Source: Paenibacillus dokdonensis
Lineage (GTDB): Bacteria; Bacillota; Bacilli; Paenibacillales; Paenibacillaceae
DNA length: 64,000 nucleotides
Direction: 5' to 3'
Assembly: GCF_004916975.1 (NCBI RefSeq)
Contig: NZ_STGQ01000003.1
Location: forward strand, 576,501-640,500
Shown: positions 61,613-64,000 of the stretch, piece after piece
Layout: each line of letters starts with the position of its first letter
Numbering within the stretch: the stretch's first letter is position 1
Translations under genes and position numbers: made by a program
The notes under the pieces: generated by a model
Database searches by the model: none
What the model was told of the DNA's origin: nothing
The model's input: the letters and a program-made list of their open reading frames with translations, nothing else

Positions 61613-62635
61613 ATGAGTACGATTCGGGATGTTGCTAAACTAGCCCAAGTATCCACTGCCACCGTATCCAGAGTATTAAACAATGATACGAAATATAAAA
61701 TCACGGACGAAACCCGGGAAAGAGTATGGCAAGCTGTTACGCAGCTTAACTATAAAATCAGTGCAAGCCCCAAGCGAAAAGTTTCGGCGAGTGATCATTC
61801 CGAGAACAAAACGCATTCAAAAATCGGGTGCGTATTAAGCGTTACAAAAGATAAATACAACGATCCTTATTTCATGTCGATCTTAACCGGCGTGGAAGAG
61901 CGATTGCTCAGTGCCGGGTATGATATCGCCTTTATTCGGACCGGCATCGAACTGAATGACAGCAAAATCTTATTTCATACCTTCAGCGAACCGATTACCG
62001 GTCTGATCCTTATGGAATCTTTGAACAACGAAACCTATGAGTACATACGCAAGCAGGTACCGTATATCGTGGGGATTGATACAGAACGTGAGGATATCGA
62101 TAATGTGGGCTATGATCATTACAATGTTGCTTCGATGGCCGTAAACCACCTCATTGAAAAGGGACATACTCATATCGGATATATCGGGGGAAGCGGATTA
62201 AAGGGCAACTTGAAAGACAGCCGCCGCTATCGAGGCTATTTTGCCACCATGCATGCTGCCGGATTGTCCGTAAATCCAGATTGGGTTATCGATTGCATGT
62301 GGGATGAAACGGTCTGTATTGAACAAATCAATCACTTATGCAAGACCAAAAATTGCCCGACCGCCTTCTTCGTCGGCAGCGATCTAATGGCCATGGCCGC
62401 CCTCAACAGCTTGTATAACAACGGCGTATCCGTTCCTCATGAGGTGGCTGTTATTGGACTGTCCAATATTGAGGTATCCAAGTATTCCAACCCTCCCCTG
62501 TCTACGATCGATGTGCCAACCAAAGAAATCGGCATGGTCGCCGTCGATAACTTAATCGATCGGATCAACGGTAACCAGCTGCTGCCTAAAAAGGTTATTT
62601 TGCCTACACGCATGGTCGTACGAAGTTCAACATAA
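61613..62635 (+). CDS. LacI-family transcriptional regulator
   Basis: A protein of 340 residues from ATG 61613 (MSTIRDVAKLAQVSTATVSR), the standard LacI start; an ATG at 61601 sits too close to the ribosome site. The helix-turn-helix and hinge (about 1-58) are followed by a periplasmic-binding-like sensor domain (LTGVEERLLSAGYDIAF, ending with KEIGMVAVDNLIDRI). It probably represses or activates the divergent glycan operon in response to a sugar. Confidence 0.94.
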   Translation: MSTIRDVAKLAQVSTATVSRVLNNDTKYKITDETRERVWQAVTQLNYKISASPKRKVSASDHSENKTHSKIGCVLSVTKDKYNDPYFMSILTGVEERLLSAGYDIAFIRTGIELNDSKILFHTFSEPITGLILMESLNNETYEYIRKQVPYIVGIDTEREDIDNVGYDHYNVASMAVNHLIEKGHTHIGYIGGSGLKGNLKDSRRYRGYFATMHAAGLSVNPDWVIDCMWDETVCIEQINHLCKTKNCPTAFFVGSDLMAMAALNSLYNNGVSVPHEVAVIGLSNIEVSKYSNPPLSTIDVPTKEIGMVAVDNLIDRINGNQLLPKKVILPTRMVVRSST

Positions 62636-62752
62636 TGGGGACATCGGAAACTTACATGAATAAGTTTAATATCTCGATGCAAATGAAGCACCTGACTCGG
62701 ACATGGTGCTCTTTGGCATGGCGAATGCCAGACTAACCGCCATAATACTAAA

Positions 62753-63376
62753 TTAGCTCAACTTCTTTATGAGCTTCTCCACACGCTTTCGTTTTGTGTC
62801 TTTTTCAATATCGTCGAGCCGTGAGAGCAATGTCTCTATGAAAACCGCTCTGTTCGCATCGTTAACGATGGATACTGCATTTTCGGCATACATCGGAAGT
62901 TGATTTGTCGGACAGATCTTAAGCTGTTGGACGAGTAAGTCGAATGCATGATCAGCATATGGTTGGACAGAACAAAGCTTAATCAGGATACGGACTCCGT
63001 GATCTCTGGTGATTACTGATCCGTTGTCAGCTACATCAACAATTTTTGCAAGCGTGGAATAGATGGCTTCCGGATTTTCAAGAGTGATCGCATCCAGTGC
63101 TGTCATAGCTCCCCAAACAAGCCGATTGTTCCGATGATCCAGCAGTGCCACGAATTCATTGACGTATTCAGCAATTAAAGACGGCTTGAAATCCCCGATT
63201 TCATAGAGAACCTTAATGCAGTCGCTTTGAATGTTTTTGTCACGGTTATACAAGTTGTCAACCAGTTCCTTCACGGCTCCCCGATCATCTTCGCTGGCAA
63301 TATATTGTGCCAGTTCCTGATTAGGAGCTTCGTCTTTGCGGCCCAGTGAGGTTGCTAATTTATCGATTATGGTCAT
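62753..63376 (-). CDS. HEAT-like alpha-solenoid protein, unknown function
   Basis: A protein of 207 residues from ATG 63376, nine bases after GGGAG; the ATG at 63385 lies against the ribosome site. It contains repeated helix pairs (RGAVKELVDNLYNRDKNIQS, then NRLVWGAMTALDAI and RDHGVRILIKLCSVQP) typical of HEAT or armadillo repeats. It is cytoplasmic and probably a protein-binding scaffold. No operon partner. Confidence 0.75.
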   Translation of the reverse strand: MTIIDKLATSLGRKDEAPNQELAQYIASEDDRGAVKELVDNLYNRDKNIQSDCIKVLYEIGDFKPSLIAEYVNEFVALLDHRNNRLVWGAMTALDAITLENPEAIYSTLAKIVDVADNGSVITRDHGVRILIKLCSVQPYADHAFDLLVQQLKICPTNQLPMYAENAVSIVNDANRAVFIETLLSRLDDIEKDTKRKRVEKLIKKLS

Positions 63377-63669
63377 TTGATTCATCTCCCGTATAGCAGC
63401 TTGAGCCTAATATAAAACCACCGTACTCAAGGAAGGTTTATATAGGCAGCTGCATCTTCATTTTATGATACAAGGTTCTCGTATTATCTTGGCCCACACA
63501 GGACACCTTAACAGGTGTTGTCCTTTACATAGTGTACAGTTTACGGTTTATTATTGGCAAAGCCATATCCGAAATTGAATTCCTAGGCTGCCGAAATTAA
63601 AGAAATAAACCATGGCATAAAAAGAGATGTCCGCAAATGCGGGCATCTCTTTTTTCAAGCGTGATCCTG
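63377..63669. other. Intergenic region with an inverted repeat and a terminator
   Basis: An imperfect dyad AGGACACCT / AGGTGTTGTCCT (63500-63524) lies upstream of the solenoid gene. The permease terminator is at the right end. No gene seen. Confidence 0.45.
63618..63656 (-). terminator. Terminator of the right-edge permease gene
   Basis: AGAGATGCCCGC / GCGGACATCTCT stem on the minus strand with a T-rich tail, just after the stop. Confidence 0.85.
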
Positions 63670-64000
63670 TTATTTGAACCCTGTAAACGCCGACCCGGAT
63701 TGCATATAGTATTTCTGCCCGAAAAAATAGAGCAAAATCATCGGAATCGCCATGATCGTCGATGCAGCCATCAGCTTTTCCCATTGTGCCCCGTGATCCT
63801 GCTGGAATCCCTGCAGACCGAGCGTAAGCGTCCATTTGGCAGCATCGTTCAAGTAAATAAGCGGACCCATAAAGTCTGTATAGGCACCCACGAAGGTAAA
63901 CAGGGCAACCGTCGCTAACGCCGGTTTCAACGTTGGCAGAATAATTTGCGAATATATGCGGAATTCCGAAGCCCCGTCCATTTTTGCAGCCTCAGACAGC
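63670..64000 (-). CDS. Sugar ABC permease (CUT1, MalG/LplC-like), C-terminal part, runs off right edge
   Basis: The last 110 codons of a permease; the frame stays open beyond the window. The EAA loop begins at the edge (LSEAAKMDGASEFRIYSQII) and is followed by the last membrane helices and the tail YYMQSGSAFTGFK. It is the end of a third sugar importer whose other genes lie to the right. Confidence 0.9.
   Translation of the reverse strand, partial: LSEAAKMDGASEFRIYSQIILPTLKPALATVALFTFVGAYTDFMGPLIYLNDAAKWTLTLGLQGFQQDHGAQWEKLMAASTIMAIPMILLYFFGQKYYMQSGSAFTGFK

Overview
The window looks like chromosomal DNA of a Paenibacillus or close relative (Firmicutes, moderate GC). Signs of this are strong AGGAGG-type ribosome sites, frequent TTG/GTG starts, strong intrinsic terminators, a tyrosyl T-box, an SLH-anchored surface protein, IDEAL-domain and YjfB-like proteins, and LplB/LplC-type sugar importers beside large extracellular binding lipoproteins. 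No host name can be proved from sequence alone.

Layout. 1-6 kb: the start of a cyclic-nucleotide-binding/PrsW-like membrane protein cut by the left edge, a small helical exported protein, a methyltransferase, a DEAD-box RNA helicase, an IDEAL-domain protein and a sensory-rhodopsin-transducer-like protein. 5.9-19.7 kb: a complete type I-C CRISPR-Cas island. Its minus-strand operon reads cas3-cas5c-cas8c(-internal cas11c)-cas7c-cas4-cas1-cas2. It is bracketed by array 1 (33 repeats, 6265-9652) and array 2 (24 repeats, 18009-19562). Both arrays have their leader on the right and are read on the minus strand. Array 1 butts directly into the broken 5' part of a sensor-kinase gene, and an IS3-family element sits inside one of its oldest spacers.

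19.8-29 kb: an MsrA-MsrB fusion whose MsrB half has lost its catalytic cysteine, a response regulator/kinase/ABC exporter cassette, a small alarmone synthetase and a secreted propeller-like protein. 29-36 kb: an AT-rich GH38-like gene that may be acquired, a decayed squalene-hopene cyclase start, pyrK-pyrD, and an SLH surface protein. 36-43 kb: a sugar-uptake operon (oxidoreductase, GH35 galactosidase, two permeases, binding lipoprotein). 43-52.6 kb: MATE exporter, tyrS with T-box, ferritin, several small hypotheticals, a frameshifted YgjP-like metallopeptidase, an XRE regulator and a YjfB-like protein. 52.7-62.6 kb: a second carbohydrate operon (two DUF4832-type proteins, a GNAT-like acyltransferase, oxidoreductase, two permeases, binding lipoprotein) divergent from a LacI regulator. 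An alpha-solenoid protein and the end of a third sugar permease close the window.

How the genes work together: the CRISPR island carries everything expected for I-C adaptation and interference, including an internal Cas11 start in cas8c. The two sugar operons share one plan (lipoprotein plus two permeases without a dedicated ATPase, a Cys-cluster oxidoreductase, and glycosidase-like enzymes), so they probably handle related plant or microbial glycans. The least familiar items are the second sugar cluster with its repeat-rich divergent promoter, the needle-tip-like helical protein near the left edge, and the conserved dyad in both CRISPR leaders.
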